Source: Limimaricola variabilis | GTDB lineage: Bacteria; Pseudomonadota; Alphaproteobacteria; Rhodobacterales; Rhodobacteraceae | Length of the DNA stretch: 64,000 nt | Reading direction: 5' to 3' | Assembly: GCF_014195545.1 (NCBI RefSeq) | Contig: NZ_JACIBX010000001.1 | Location: 144,463-208,462 of the forward strand | In this document: positions 16,686-27,754 of the stretch, piece after piece | Numbering within the stretch: position 1 is the stretch's first letter | Layout: each line of letters opens with the position of its first letter | The notes under the pieces: model-generated | Told to the model about the DNA's origin: nothing | What the model saw: only the letters and a program-made list of their open reading frames with translations | Databases searched by the model: none | Translations under genes and position numbers: made by a program

Positions 16686-17752
16686 CGGAACTGCTTGGAA
16701 AGCTTGAGCCCTTGGCCTTGGTAGTTCGAGGCGATCCCCGCGCCGTAGAGCTGGTCGGGAATCTCGGCCATCCGCTCATAGACCAGTCGGCCCACGACCT
16801 GCCCATGCTCCAGCACGAAGGGTGCCTCGTGGCAGCGCACCTCTAGCACGCCGCGCGAGCCTTGGCCCTGCGCCGAAGCGTGGCCGAAGCCGGGATCGAA
16901 GAAACCTGCGTAATGGACCCGGAACTCGCCCGCCATGGCGAGGTAGGGCGCCATTTCGGCGGCATAGGAGGGCGGGATGGTCACCGATTCGCGGCTGACG
17001 AGAATGTAGAACGCGCCCGGATCGAGGATGATCCGGCCCTTCGGACTGGGCACGGTTTCCCAGAACTCGGATACGTCGTAATGGCCGATCCGGTCGAGGT
17101 CGATCACGCCGGCATGCGGCTTGGCCCTGAATCCCGCGCAGGCGGCGAGGGCGGGCGACAAATCGACCGAAAAGCCCAGGCCTTCCGAGATCAGCGCTTC
17201 GCCATCGACCAGCGGCTCGCGCGCGTGCAGATCGGCCAGCGCCGTGTCGTCGAGCACCGCCTGTCCCTGTCGGAAGCGGATCTGGTTGAGCCGCATCCCG
17301 GGCCGCACCAGAACCGAGAAGCTGCGCGGGCAGATCTCGGCGTAGAGCGGTCCGTCATGGCCGGGGGCGATCCGGTCGAATTCGGTGCCGCCATCGGCGA
17401 TCAGCCGGGTCAGCAGGTCGAGCCGTCCTGTCGAGCTCTTGGCGTTGGCGACGGCGGTGACGCCGTCGGGCAGGGCCAGCCGCTCCATCAGCGGCACGAC
17501 ATAGACGCAGCCCTTTTCGAGCACCGCGCCCTGGTCGAGATCGATGCGATGCATCTCGAATTCGGCCAGCTGGTCCTCGACCCGACGGCCTTCGCCGGCG
17601 AGGAAGGAGGCGCGGACCCGGTAGGCGACGCGGCCGAGACGCAAGTCGAGACTGGCGGGCTGGATCTGCTCGGGCAGGATCGGTGCCTCGGCGGCGATGG
17701 CGCCGCTTTCGATCAGTCGGGCGATCCCCTGGCGGGGCAGAACTCCGGTCAC
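16676..17752 (-). CDS. dcd: 2'-deoxycytidine 5'-triphosphate deaminase, two-domain form
   Basis: 358 residues, about twice the usual dCTP deaminase (about 190). It follows the long alphaproteobacterial form in which two dUTPase-fold units are joined. The first half has IQPASLDLRLG and NAKSSTGRLDLLTRLIADGG, the SSxGR nucleotide-binding motif. The product dUTP feeds dTMP synthesis. The start is GTG at 17752, supported by AAGGAGG 6-7 bases upstream and by the lack of a nearby ATG. The gene reads away from tRNA-Pro on the same strand. Which half is catalytic cannot be told by eye. Confidence 0.88.
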   Translation of the reverse strand: MTGVLPRQGIARLIESGAIAAEAPILPEQIQPASLDLRLGRVAYRVRASFLAGEGRRVEDQLAEFEMHRIDLDQGAVLEKGCVYVVPLMERLALPDGVTAVANAKSSTGRLDLLTRLIADGGTEFDRIAPGHDGPLYAEICPRSFSVLVRPGMRLNQIRFRQGQAVLDDTALADLHAREPLVDGEALISEGLGFSVDLSPALAACAGFRAKPHAGVIDLDRIGHYDVSEFWETVPSPKGRIILDPGAFYILVSRESVTIPPSYAAEMAPYLAMAGEFRVHYAGFFDPGFGHASAQGQGSRGVLEVRCHEAPFVLEHGQVVGRLVYERMAEIPDQLYGAGIASNYQGQGLKLSKQFRAP

Positions 17753-17776
17753 GCGCGGCCTCCTTTGATATGACGA

Positions 17777-17802
17777 CGCCCGCCGCTTGGAGGCGGCGGG
17801 CG
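17777..17802 (-). terminator. Hairpin downstream of tRNA-Pro
   Basis: CGCCCGCCGC and GCGGCGGGCG form a perfect 10-bp stem with a 6-base loop, 9 bases after the tRNA CCA end and before the dcd ribosome-binding site. It probably ends or processes the tRNA transcript. No T-tract is seen. Confidence 0.5.
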
Positions 17803-17810
17803 GTCATAAA

Positions 17811-17887
17811 TGGTCGGGCTAGCAGGACTCGAACCTGCGACCTTCCGTCCCCCAGACGGACGCGCTACCAGGCTGCGCTATAGCCCG
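17811..17887 (-). tRNA. tRNA-Pro (anticodon GGG)
   Basis: The minus strand folds as a full tRNA of 77 bases with an encoded CCA end. The acceptor stem is CGGGCTA with TAGCCCG and discriminator A. The D arm has AGCGCAGCCTGGTAGCGC. The anticodon stem TCCGT/ACGGA holds the loop CTGGGGG, giving anticodon GGG, which reads the proline codons CCC and CCU. The T arm has GGTTCGAATCC. It lies between the merR-like gene and dcd. Confidence 0.97.
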
Positions 17888-17953
17888 ACTGAGGCTGCTA
17901 ATGCCTTATGTGGCGGGCAGGGGCAAGTCGAAACCGGCAAAAATTTCCCGAAA

Positions 17954-18529
17954 TCAGGCGCTGCCCTCGCGTCCCGAAACGGCCGTTTCAGCCCGCGCCG
18001 CAGCCAACCTGTCGCGCAGGGATTCGAGCCGCGACAGCAACGGCGAGAGCCGGTCGGCGCGGCCGGAAAGACGCGGCGCGCCCTCGCGCAATAGCGCCAT
18101 GAGAGAGGGCGAGACCTCCTGCCGAGGCCGCGCCACCACGCCGGTTTCGGCCGGGCAGACGGCGGCGGGGGGCGGGTCGAGCACCAGCACCGCATCCTCG
18201 ATTTCGGCTGCGTTGCCGGCGGCGGAAGCGGGGGCCTGCGTTTCGGCCGGTACGCGCTCTTCGCGGCCCTGACCCGCGACATGGCGCACGCCCTTTTCGC
18301 GCAGGAGCTTCTGGACGCCCTTTATGGTCATGCCCTGGTCGTGCAGCAGCATCTTGATGCCGCCGAGCAGTTCGAGATCCTCGGGTCGGTAATAGCGCCG
18401 CCCCCCGGCGCGCTTCACGGGGCGGACCTGGGAGAACTTGCTCTCCCAGAACCGCAGCACATGCGCGGGGGTGTCGAGCGCCTCGGCGACTTCGCCGATG
18501 GTGCGGAAGGCTTGAGCCGATTTCGCCAT
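17954..18529 (-). CDS. MerR-family transcriptional regulator
   Basis: 191 residues. The N-terminal MerR winged helix (about 1-75) reads [25 protein letters not shown] and [14 protein letters not shown]. The rest is a low-complexity region and a C-terminal helix rich in Arg and Leu that may be a coiled coil. There are no cysteines typical of metal-sensing MerR proteins, so the signal is unknown. The gene is regularly found directly after ihfA in alphaproteobacteria, as here, with 10 bases between them. It may act on growth or cell-division genes but this is not shown. Confidence 0.85.
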   Translation of the reverse strand: MAKSAQAFRTIGEVAEALDTPAHVLRFWESKFSQVRPVKRAGGRRYYRPEDLELLGGIKMLLHDQGMTIKGVQKLLREKGVRHVAGQGREERVPAETQAPASAAGNAAEIEDAVLVLDPPPAAVCPAETGVVARPRQEVSPSLMALLREGAPRLSGRADRLSPLLSRLESLRDRLAAARAETAVSGREGSA

Positions 18530-18539
18530 GAAGCCGGCC

Positions 18540-18842
18540 TCAGCTCCGGTTGCCCGAGGCGACCCTGTCCTTCATCAGATGCGAGGAGCGGAAGGTGAGC
18601 ACCCGTCGCGGGTGAATCGGCACCTCTTCGCCGGTCTTGGGATTGCGGCCGATCCGCGCTGCCTTGTCGCGCACCGAAAACGTGCCGAAGGAGCTGATCT
18701 TCACCTGTTCGCCCGCCACCAGCGCGTCGGAGATGTGGCCCAGCACCGCTTCGACCAGCTCGGCGCTGTCGTTCCGCGACAGGCCCACCTCCTCATGCAC
18801 CGCTTCGGCGAGATCCATCCGCGTCAATGTCTTGTCCGCCAT
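18540..18842 (-). CDS. ihfA: Integration host factor subunit alpha
   Basis: 100-residue DNA-bending protein of the HU/IHF family; it pairs with IHF-beta, which is not in this window. The start region [25 protein letters not shown] and [29 protein letters not shown] are diagnostic; the Pro in GRNP is the residue that wedges into DNA. The ATG at 18842 follows GGGAG at good distance; the frame is open 16 codons further but those do not match the family. It lies between fabH and the merR-like gene. Confidence 0.95.
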   Translation of the reverse strand: MADKTLTRMDLAEAVHEEVGLSRNDSAELVEAVLGHISDALVAGEQVKISSFGTFSVRDKAARIGRNPKTGEEVPIHPRRVLTFRSSHLMKDRVASGNRS

Positions 18843-18938
18843 CTCGATCTCCCTGCTCTGCCGCAACTCTAAGGGCAGCGGCAATTTCAAGTCAATCTCA
18901 AGCGGATGGCAGACACAGTTGCAGCGACGTCACGCTGA

Positions 18939-19910
18939 TCACCAGCGCAGCACCACCGAGCCCCAGGCGAGGCCGCCGCCGATCGCCTCGGTCACCACCA
19001 GATCGCCGTCGCGGATCTGCCCGTTCGCGCGCCCGACCGAGAGCGCCAGCGGGATCGAGGCGGCCGACGTGTTGCCGTGATCCTGCACGGTGACGACCAC
19101 CTTCTCCATCCCGAGACCGAGTTTCTTCGCAGTGCCTTGGATGATCCGGATATTGGCCTGATGCGGCACCACCCAGTCGATGTCCTCGGCCGTGAGGCCG
19201 GCCTTCTCGAGCGACATCTGCGCGGTCTGGGCGAGCTTCTCGACGGCGTGGCGGAACACCTCGCGCCCCTCCATCCGCAGATGCCCGGTGGTGCCGGTCG
19301 AGACGCCGCCATCGACATAGAGGATATCGCGGTGACGCCCGTCGGAGTTGAGATCGGCGGCGAGGATGCCGCGATCGGCCGAGCTGCCTTCGCCCTCCTG
19401 CGCCTCCAGCAGCAGCGCGCCGGCGCCGTCGCCGAACAGCACGCAGGTGGTGCGGTCGGTCCAGTCGATGATCCGGCTGAAGGTCTCGGCCCCGATCACC
19501 AGCACGCGCTTGGCCTGCCCGGTGACGATCATCGCGTTGGCGGTGGTCAGCGCATAGACGAAGCCGGCGCAGACCGCCTGCACGTCGAAGGCGAAACCGT
19601 GGGTCATGCCCAGTTCGCGCTGCACCATGGTGGCCGCCGAGGGGAAGGTCAGGTCCGGCGTGGAGGTGGCGAGGATGATCGCGTCGACCTCCTCCGCGGC
19701 TTTGCCGGCGTCGGCCAGCGCGGCGCGCGCGGCATTGGCCCCGAGGCTGGAGGTCGTCTCGCCCTCGGCCGCGATGTGGCGCCGCTCGATGCCTGAGCGC
19801 GACCGGATCCATTCATCCGAGGTGTCGACCAGCTTCTCGAACTCGGCATTCTCCATCACCCGTTCGGGGAGGTAATGGCCGACGCCCGTAACGACCGCGC
19901 GAATGGTCAT
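18939..19910 (-). CDS. fabH: 3-oxoacyl-[ACP] synthase III
   Basis: 323-residue beta-ketoacyl-ACP synthase III that condenses acetyl-CoA with malonyl-ACP to begin fatty acid synthesis. The catalytic triad is visible: Cys in [12 protein letters not shown] (near 112), His in [10 protein letters not shown] and Asn in [10 protein letters not shown]. The glycine-rich C-terminus [13 protein letters not shown] is typical. The start overlaps the plsX stop (ATGA), so it is translated with plsX. Confidence 0.96.
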   Translation of the reverse strand: MTIRAVVTGVGHYLPERVMENAEFEKLVDTSDEWIRSRSGIERRHIAAEGETTSSLGANAARAALADAGKAAEEVDAIILATSTPDLTFPSAATMVQRELGMTHGFAFDVQAVCAGFVYALTTANAMIVTGQAKRVLVIGAETFSRIIDWTDRTTCVLFGDGAGALLLEAQEGEGSSADRGILAADLNSDGRHRDILYVDGGVSTGTTGHLRMEGREVFRHAVEKLAQTAQMSLEKAGLTAEDIDWVVPHQANIRIIQGTAKKLGLGMEKVVVTVQDHGNTSAASIPLALSVGRANGQIRDGDLVVTEAIGGGLAWGSVVLRW

Positions 19911-20980
19911 GCCTTGATCTCCTTGGGCGCGTCGTGATGCAGGGCCGAAACGCCGGCGATGCGCGATGCCAGTCGTTTGGAAAAATCGGACCGCGCGAGC
20001 TGCGCGGCGAGGCTGAGCGCGGCGGCGACGCCGGTGGCGTCGGCCGAGCCATGGCTCTTGACCACCAGCCCACCAAGGCCGAGGAACACCCCGCCATTGA
20101 CCTGCCTCGGGTCGATCCGGGTCCGCAGCCGGGCCATCGCGCCGCGCGTCATCAGCGCCGCGACCTTGGACAGGGCGGAGGACATGAAGGCCTCGCGCAG
20201 CAGGTCCGAGATGAGCCGGGCGGTGCCTTCGCCGGTCTTGAGCGCGACGTTGCCGGTGAAGCCGTCGGTGACGATCACGTCGACGCGGGTCGATGGGATG
20301 TCGCCGCCCTCGACGAAGCCGACATAGTCGAAATCGCCCCGCTCGGCGGCGGCGGCGATCAATTCGGAGGCGGCCTTGAGTTCGGCCCGGCCCTTGTGCT
20401 CCTCGGTGCCGACATTGAGCAGCCCGACACGGGGGCGCGACAAGCCGAGCCCGTTGCGCGCATAGGAGGCGCCCATCATCGCATAGGCGAGCAGGTCGTC
20501 GCCATCGGCACGGATATCGGCGCCGACATCGAGCATCACGTTGAAGCCTTGGGGATTGCGCGAGGGCCAGAGGCAGGCGATGGCCGGGCGGTTCACGCCC
20601 TCGGCCTTGCGCAGGCGGATCATCGACACCGCCATCAGCGCGCCGGTGTTGCCACAGCTCACGCAGACTTCGGCGCGCTGGTCGCGCAGCGCGTCGACGG
20701 CGGCCCACATCGAGGTGGCCTTGCCATTGCGCATCACGTGGCTGGGTTTGTCGGTCATCGTCACCACGTCATCGGCGTGGTGGATCTCGACCCGCTCAGC
20801 GAGGGGGGAATTCTTGAAATGCGGTTCGAGCGCCTCGCGCCGGCCGTGCAGCAGCACGCGGGCGGTCGGATCGGTCTCGAGAAAGCGGATCACGCCACGG
20901 GCCACGGCATCGGGCCCCTGATCGCCGCCCATGGCGTCGACCGAAAGCGTGATGGATCTGTCATGGGACAAGCCCGTCAT
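19907..20980 (-). CDS. plsX: Phosphate acyltransferase
   Basis: 357-residue PlsX, a peripheral membrane enzyme that makes acyl-phosphate from acyl-ACP for phospholipid synthesis. Family sequence includes [18 protein letters not shown] at the N-terminus, [16 protein letters not shown] in the middle and [23 protein letters not shown]. It follows rpmF and precedes fabH, the classical rpmF-plsX-fabH order linking ribosome and lipid synthesis. The ATG at 20980 follows GGGG at about 6 bases. Confidence 0.96.
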   Translation of the reverse strand: MTGLSHDRSITLSVDAMGGDQGPDAVARGVIRFLETDPTARVLLHGRREALEPHFKNSPLAERVEIHHADDVVTMTDKPSHVMRNGKATSMWAAVDALRDQRAEVCVSCGNTGALMAVSMIRLRKAEGVNRPAIACLWPSRNPQGFNVMLDVGADIRADGDDLLAYAMMGASYARNGLGLSRPRVGLLNVGTEEHKGRAELKAASELIAAAAERGDFDYVGFVEGGDIPSTRVDVIVTDGFTGNVALKTGEGTARLISDLLREAFMSSALSKVAALMTRGAMARLRTRIDPRQVNGGVFLGLGGLVVKSHGSADATGVAAALSLAAQLARSDFSKRLASRIAGVSALHHDAPKEIKA

Positions 20981-21109
20981 CGCGACCCCGATGTTCTGGG
21001 CGCGGTCATTTCAGGCGCGCGCCGGTCTTGGCAGCGGACATCCGGGCAAAACCCCGAGGGGCGGCGCGGCCGGGACGAACCCGGTCCGCGCCATGGCCCG
21101 GCGAAGGGC

Positions 21110-21316
21110 TCAAGCCGCGTCGTCGTCCAGCTCGGTCTCGGCGGCCTGCGCGATCACTTCACGATCGGCATAGCTGCCGCAGGACGGGCAGACGTGGTGG
21201 GGACGCTTCAGTTCCCCACAGGAGGGGCATTCGTTGGGGTTGGCGCCGGTCAGGCCGTCATGGGCCCGACGCTGGTTGCGGCGCGACTTGGAGATCTTGT
21301 TCTGCGGAACGGCCAT
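21110..21316 (-). CDS. rpmF: 50S ribosomal protein L32
   Basis: 68 residues, the small zinc-binding protein of the large subunit. The N-terminus [18 protein letters not shown] is diagnostic. Two CxxC pairs ([18 protein letters not shown]) make the zinc site. It is followed by plsX after about 130 bases and has its own promoter candidate at 21484-21511. Confidence 0.97.
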   Translation of the reverse strand: MAVPQNKISKSRRNQRRAHDGLTGANPNECPSCGELKRPHHVCPSCGSYADREVIAQAAETELDDDAA

Positions 21317-21483
21317 GTCACAACCTCGAAGTAATCTGGCTCTAGTCTAAATGGGCCGGCGCGTGTCCGGCCCGGTTGGCGGGTGGGCGCATGGCCCCGG
21401 TCAGGGGATCCATCCCGCGACGTCCGGCCGCTCTTAGGGGATAAGAACCGGGCTGTCGAGCCGTGGAATGGATGAAGGCCGCG

Positions 21484-21511
21484 AAAATACTGCGGCCGCT
21501 ACGGAAATCAA
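21484..21511 (-). promoter_or_regulatory. Strong sigma-70-type promoter for rpmF-plsX-fabH
   Basis: On the minus strand, TTGATT (-35) and TATTTT (-10) are 16 bases apart, just after the yceD stop. The bases after the -10 are CGCGGCC, a GC-rich discriminator like those of ppGpp-inhibited promoters. The predicted leader to rpmF is about 160 bases. Confidence 0.55.
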
Positions 21512-21521
21512 GCGAAACCTC

Positions 21522-22085
21522 TCACTGGGGCGTCTCATCGCCGCCGCCGAGCTTGTCGCGGAGCCCCTTGAGCCCGGCAAAGGGCTTAAGGTCGGCGTCG
21601 CGCAGCGGCTCCACCCCCGGCTCGCTCACCGCCAGATCGCCGGATCCGGCCTTTGGCGCGCGTGGGTAATCGGGCAGGGCGAGCGCCAGCGCCTCGATCA
21701 TCACCTGCGCGATGTCGATCGCGGCGGGCAGCGGCTCGACCGTGTCGTCCTCGGGCATCTCGACCTCGGAGCCCTCCGGCTCGGACAGGCCGGGCATGTA
21801 GCGTCGCGTCACCGTCTCGTCGATCCGGGTCACCACCGGCTCGAGCGTCACCACGCAATCCTGCACGACGGTGGCGCCCAGTTCGCCGGTGAGCCGCCAG
21901 CCGCTGGCGCCCTCGGGCGTGAGCGTGGCGGCAAAACGCAGCTTGCGGATGCTTGGGATGTCGAGCTGGCGCGCGACGGCGGCGCGGGCCCCGGCATCGG
22001 GTTCGATCAGCGCCTGGCTGTCGCGCCGCTGTGACAGTTCGGCGAGCCGGATCACGTGGCGCGGGAGTGGGGCGGCGTCGGCCAT
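21522..22085 (-). CDS. YceD/DUF177 family protein
   Basis: 187 residues of the YceD (DUF177) family, usually found just before rpmF as here. It links to rRNA or ribosome assembly in other bacteria, but its action is not settled. Visible signs are LRFAATLTPEGASGWRLTGELGATVVQDCVVTLEPV with the conserved VVQDCV, and an acidic central region (PEGSEVEMPEDDTVEPL). It is divergent from bamE. A strong promoter for rpmF lies downstream of its stop, so rpmF need not depend on this gene. Confidence 0.85.
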   Translation of the reverse strand: MADAAPLPRHVIRLAELSQRRDSQALIEPDAGARAAVARQLDIPSIRKLRFAATLTPEGASGWRLTGELGATVVQDCVVTLEPVVTRIDETVTRRYMPGLSEPEGSEVEMPEDDTVEPLPAAIDIAQVMIEALALALPDYPRAPKAGSGDLAVSEPGVEPLRDADLKPFAGLKGLRDKLGGGDETPQ

Positions 22086-22177
22086 GGTCCGCTTCCTTCC
22101 TTGAAGATATACACGGGGTTGTTGTAAGCGGCTTTAGAAGCCGGAAAGGCTTGGGGCAAGAGCAGGGGCAGGCAGAG

Positions 22178-22654
22178 ATGGTCAAGCATACCGGCGGCGA
22201 CGGGATCGGCCGCGGGCTGCGCTGCGGCGTGGCACTCCTGGGGCTGGCGGCGCTGACGGCCTGCAGCCCGACGGAACGTTTTCATGGCTATGTTCCCGGC
22301 GAGGCCGTGCTGTCGAGCCTCTCGCTCGGCGAGGACCGCGCCTCCGTGGTCGAGAAGATCGGCCAGCCGACCACCACCGGCGCGCTTGGGGAGAACACCT
22401 TCTACTACGTGCGCTCGGTGTTCCGGCATTACGGCTTTCTCGCCCCCGAAGAGGTGAGCCGCGACGTGGTGGCGATCAGCTTCACCCCCGCGGGCGGCGT
22501 CTCCAACATCGAGACCTTCGATCTCAGCGACGGCCGCATCGTGCCGCTGACGCGCCGGGTCACCGAGGACACCGTCGCCGACGGCACATTCCTGCGGCAA
22601 CTCGCCGGCGCGGCCGGAAACTTCGATCCGAGCGCGCTGATCAACGACGAATGA
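22178..22654 (+). CDS. bamE: Outer-membrane assembly lipoprotein BamE (SmpA/OmlA)
   Basis: 158 residues with a lipoprotein signal peptide; the lipobox is LTAC with Cys29 as the acylated residue. The following domain has the BamE pattern: LSLGEDRASVVEKIGQPTTTGALGENTFYYV. BamE is a small subunit of the BAM complex that inserts beta-barrel proteins. The ATG at 22178 is chosen since the lipoprotein signal begins there. The stop lies 8 bases from the convergent msrB stop. A small hairpin (22129-22143) lies in the 5' leader. Confidence 0.88.
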   Translation: MVKHTGGDGIGRGLRCGVALLGLAALTACSPTERFHGYVPGEAVLSSLSLGEDRASVVEKIGQPTTTGALGENTFYYVRSVFRHYGFLAPEEVSRDVVAISFTPAGGVSNIETFDLSDGRIVPLTRRVTEDTVADGTFLRQLAGAAGNFDPSALINDE

Positions 22655-22662
22655 GCGCGGCC

Positions 22663-23070
<408 letters not shown>

Positions 23071-23117
23071 CTCGTCCTCCGTGAACTCATGGCCCTATGT
23101 AGGCAGCCCCGCCGGAG

Positions 23118-23840
23118 ATGCCAGCGGCGCCGCGCATGGGGATGATCCTGGAGGGCGGCGGTCTGGTGGCGCGCCGGGCCCGAACGACGGACATGGCGCG
23201 CGTCATGGCGCTGCGCGAGGCCTGCTTCGGGCCAGCGGGCGGGCCGGACCGGTTCGACCCGGCGTTCCGGCATCTGCTGGTCGAGGACGAGGCCGGCCGG
23301 CCGCTGTGCACGCTGCGATGGCAGGTGCTCGCGCCCGGGGATCTGCCGCGCGCCGCCTGCGCCGAGAGCTACGATCTCGCGCCGCTGGCCACACGGCCGG
23401 GTCCCTCCATGGAAATCGGCCGGTTCTGTACCGCACCGGGGGCCCGCGACGGGGCCGCGCTGCGGCTGGCGCTGGCGGCGTTGACCCGGCTGGTCGTGGC
23501 GGGGCGGGTGGCGCGGCTGTTCGGCAGCGCCTCGCTGGCAGGCGCAGACCCCGAGCGCCACGCCCCGGCGCTGGCCTGGCTGGCCGCGCATCACCGCGCG
23601 ACGCTCGACGCGCCGCCGGCTTGGCACGCGGCCGAGACCGTGCCCCTTGTCGGGGCCGCGCCGGACCGCGCCGGGCTGCCGCCGCTGCTGCGCGCCTATC
23701 TCGATCTCGGGGCGCAGGTCGGCGATCACGCCGTGATCGACCGGGCGATGGATACGCTCCATGTTCTCTGCCTGCTTGAGGTGGAGGCGATCCCGCCGCG
23801 CCGGGCGCGGGCGCTGCGTGCCCTCGCATTCGGCACTTGA
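23118..23840 (+). CDS. OlsB-like N-acyltransferase (GNAT fold)
   Basis: 240 residues (224 if a GTG at 23166 is used). The sequence follows the hemolysin-type GNAT family that includes OlsB, which acylates ornithine to lyso-ornithine lipid. Signs are ARRARTTDMARVMALREACF, HLLVEDEAGRPLCTLR, MEIGRFCTAPGAR, RLFGSASLAGADP and the C-terminal LPPLLRAYLDLGAQVGDHAVIDRAMDTLHVLCLL. The start is uncertain: the first ATG has GGAG too close to it, while GTG at 23166 follows GGAGGG by 10 bases. No olsA partner is adjacent. Another GNAT function is possible. Confidence 0.7.
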   Translation: MPAAPRMGMILEGGGLVARRARTTDMARVMALREACFGPAGGPDRFDPAFRHLLVEDEAGRPLCTLRWQVLAPGDLPRAACAESYDLAPLATRPGPSMEIGRFCTAPGARDGAALRLALAALTRLVVAGRVARLFGSASLAGADPERHAPALAWLAAHHRATLDAPPAWHAAETVPLVGAAPDRAGLPPLLRAYLDLGAQVGDHAVIDRAMDTLHVLCLLEVEAIPPRRARALRALAFGT

Positions 23841-23865
23841 AGTGGCGCGCGGCGCCCTCTAGCTG
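23837..23865 (+). promoter_or_regulatory. Promoter candidate for the uup-like gene (possibly leaderless)
   Basis: TTGAAG (-35) and TAGCTG (-10) are 17 bases apart, overlapping the end of the acyltransferase gene. The predicted start site falls on or next to the ATG at 23872, and no Shine-Dalgarno sequence is seen there. The -10 match is weak. Confidence 0.35.
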
Positions 23866-23871
23866 GCGATC

Positions 23872-25704
<1,833 letters not shown>

Positions 25705-25728
25705 CCCAATTTACTGCTTTAAAAAGAA

Positions 25729-25761
25729 AAAGCCCCGCCTTCGGAACGAAAGCGGGGCTTT
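25729..25761. terminator. Bidirectional rho-independent terminator
   Basis: AAAGCCCCGC pairs with GCGGGGCTTT, flanked by an A-run on the left and T-rich sequence on the right, so it works in both directions. It lies between the convergent uup-like and fbpA-like genes. Confidence 0.93.
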
Positions 25762-25778
25762 CTTTCGACTTGCTGGGA

Positions 25779-26780
25779 TCAGCCGTCGAAGTTCACTTCT
25801 TCCATGATCCGCAGCGCGGCGGCACGGTGACCGGCGATGGTCGGCAGGTCGGTCTCGTCGGCGGTGAACTCACCCCAGCCCTTGACCAGCTCCGAGGCTT
25901 CGGCGCCGCCCAGCACGGGGTATTCGTAGTTCGCCTCGGCATAGACCTCCTGCGCCTCGGGGGAGACGAGGAATTCCATGAACTGGACCGCCTCTTCCTT
26001 GTTCGGCGCGGCCTGGGTCAGCGCGACACCCGAGACGTTCACATGGGTCCCGCCATTCTCGAAGGTCGGGAAGACGATGCGCACGGAGTCGGCCCATTCG
26101 GTCTGCTCGGGATCCTCGAGCATCTTGCCCATGTAGTAGGTGTTGCCGAGCGAGATGTCGCACTCACCGGCCCAGATCGCCTTGACCTGCGCGCGGTCGT
26201 TGCCCTCGGGCTTGCGCGCGAGGTTGTCCTTCACGCCCTGCGCCCATTCCTTGGCATATTCTTCGCCGTGATGGGCGATGATCGCGGAGACGAGGGCGAG
26301 GTTGTAGTCGTGCAGGCCCGAGCGGGTGCAGATCCGGCCTTCCCACTTGTCGGAGGCGAGATCCTCGTAGGTGGTGACTTCGCCGTCCGCGACGCGCTCC
26401 TTGCTGGCATAGACGATGCGGGCGCGGGTGGTGACACCGAACCATTCGCCGTTCTCGCCGCGCAGGTTGGCGGGCACGGCCTCGTTCAGCACTTCGCTCT
26501 CGACCGGCTGGGTGACGCCAGCATCGACGATCTGGCTCAGGTTGGCGATGTCGACGGTCATCACCAGGTCGGCCGGCGAACGCTGGCCCTCGGCTTCGAG
26601 CCGCTCGACGAGACCGTCCTCAACGAAGGCGAGGTTGACGTCGATGCCGGTCTCTTCGGTGAAGGCGTCGACAACCGGCTGGATCAGCTCGGGCTGGCGG
26701 GTGGTGTAGACGTTGACGTCCGCCAGGGCCGAGGTGCCGGCCAGAGCGGCCGCGATGGTGAGGACGGGGCGAAGGGTCAT
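25779..26780 (-). CDS. fbpA: Ferric iron ABC transporter substrate-binding protein
   Basis: 333 residues with a signal peptide (MTLRPVLTIAAALAGTSALA). The mature protein is a type II periplasmic binding protein of the FbpA/IdiA/FutA group. It begins DVNVYTTRQPELIQPVVDAF and has the tyrosine pair LGNTYYMGKML that ligates Fe(III). It should capture ferric ion for a permease. No permease or ATPase gene is next to it, so those parts lie elsewhere. The ATG at 26780 follows GGAG at 7 bases; a TTG four codons upstream is less likely. It has a well-formed promoter with an inverted repeat in the spacer. Confidence 0.9.
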   Translation of the reverse strand: MTLRPVLTIAAALAGTSALADVNVYTTRQPELIQPVVDAFTEETGIDVNLAFVEDGLVERLEAEGQRSPADLVMTVDIANLSQIVDAGVTQPVESEVLNEAVPANLRGENGEWFGVTTRARIVYASKERVADGEVTTYEDLASDKWEGRICTRSGLHDYNLALVSAIIAHHGEEYAKEWAQGVKDNLARKPEGNDRAQVKAIWAGECDISLGNTYYMGKMLEDPEQTEWADSVRIVFPTFENGGTHVNVSGVALTQAAPNKEEAVQFMEFLVSPEAQEVYAEANYEYPVLGGAEASELVKGWGEFTADETDLPTIAGHRAAALRIMEEVNFDG

Positions 26781-26814
26781 GATGCGCTCCAATCAGGCAT
26801 TGCGATTGGCGGCG

Positions 26815-26843
26815 CTTAAATCCGAGTGATTTGCTCGGGTCAA
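26815..26843 (-). promoter_or_regulatory. Promoter of the iron-binding protein gene with an operator-like repeat
   Basis: On the minus strand, TTGACC (-35) and TTTAAG (-10) are 17 bases apart. The spacer and the end of the -35 hold CCGAG and CTCGG, a perfect 5-bp inverted repeat (26822-26826 and 26834-26838). A repressor bound here would compete with RNA polymerase, which fits iron control. Confidence 0.6.
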
Positions 26844-26855
26844 TACCCGACTTTT

Positions 26856-27692
26856 TCAGTTGGCAGTTTTTTCCGCCTGTCGGATCTCGTTCCAGAGCGC
26901 GTCCATCTCGTCGAGGTCGCTCTCGACCGGACGCTTTCCGCGCTTCTCAAGTTCTCGTTCTATGTATTTGAAACGGCGCGTAAACTTGTCGTTGGAGCGG
27001 CGCAGCGCAACTTCGGGATCTACCCCCATGTGGCGGGCGAGGTTGGCCATGACGAAAAGCAGGTCGCCGATCTCGGCCTCGATCTCGTCCGGGCCAAGGC
27101 GGTCGCGCGCCTCCACCAACTCGTGCGCCTCCTCGATCAGCTTGTCGAGAACCTGCGTCGTCTGCGGCCAGTCGAATCCGACCCGGGCGGCGCGCTTCTG
27201 CAGCTTGGCCGCCCGCATCAGCGCCGGCAGGCCGAGCGCCACGCCGTCGAGCACGCCGGTCTCGGCCTTGCCCGCGCGCTCGGCGGCCTTGATCGCCTCC
27301 CACGCGCTGGTCTGCTCCTCGGCCGTGCGGTCGCGGCTCTCGTCGCCGAAGACATGAGGGTGACGTGCGATCATCTTGTCGGCGATGGCCCGCGCCACGG
27401 CCGCGAGATCGAAATGCCCGGCCTCGCTCGCCATCTGTGCATGGTAGACCGATTGCAGCAGCAGATCGCCCAACTCGCCCTTGAGCTCCGGCCAATCCTC
27501 GCGCGCGATCGCGTCCGCCACCTCGTAGGCCTCCTCGATCGTGTAGGGCGCGATCGACGCGAAATCCTGTTCGATATCCCAGGGGCAGCCGTGATCGGGA
27601 TCGCGCAGCGCCCGCATGATGGCCGAAAGCCGCGCGATCTCACGGGCGGCGTCATGGTCGGTGTCGCGGATCTCGGGCGAGGTCTGGGGCAT
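26856..27692 (-). CDS. mazG: Nucleoside triphosphate pyrophosphohydrolase MazG
   Basis: 278 residues with two MazG domains. The metal-binding EExxE motifs are EEAYE in domain 1 and EEAHE in domain 2. CPWDIEQDFASIAPYTIEEAYEVADAI and GELGDLLLQSVYHAQMA are family signatures. MazG removes abnormal NTPs and in some bacteria lowers ppGpp. It is divergent from the amidohydrolase gene (62 bases). The promoter of fbpA begins only 12 bases after its stop. Confidence 0.95.
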   Translation of the reverse strand: MPQTSPEIRDTDHDAAREIARLSAIMRALRDPDHGCPWDIEQDFASIAPYTIEEAYEVADAIAREDWPELKGELGDLLLQSVYHAQMASEAGHFDLAAVARAIADKMIARHPHVFGDESRDRTAEEQTSAWEAIKAAERAGKAETGVLDGVALGLPALMRAAKLQKRAARVGFDWPQTTQVLDKLIEEAHELVEARDRLGPDEIEAEIGDLLFVMANLARHMGVDPEVALRRSNDKFTRRFKYIERELEKRGKRPVESDLDEMDALWNEIRQAEKTAN

Positions 27693-27754
27693 TGCGGTGG
27701 GCTCCTGTCGATGGCAAGCCGCAGGCTAGGATTTCAGAGCCCGGAGCGCCAGAC

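Noticed and set aside
21477-21497. Small hairpin GGCCGC/GCGGCC after yceD
   Set aside because: It overlaps the rpmF promoter elements, and a 6-bp stem with a 9-base loop is weak. The promoter reading explains the sequence better.
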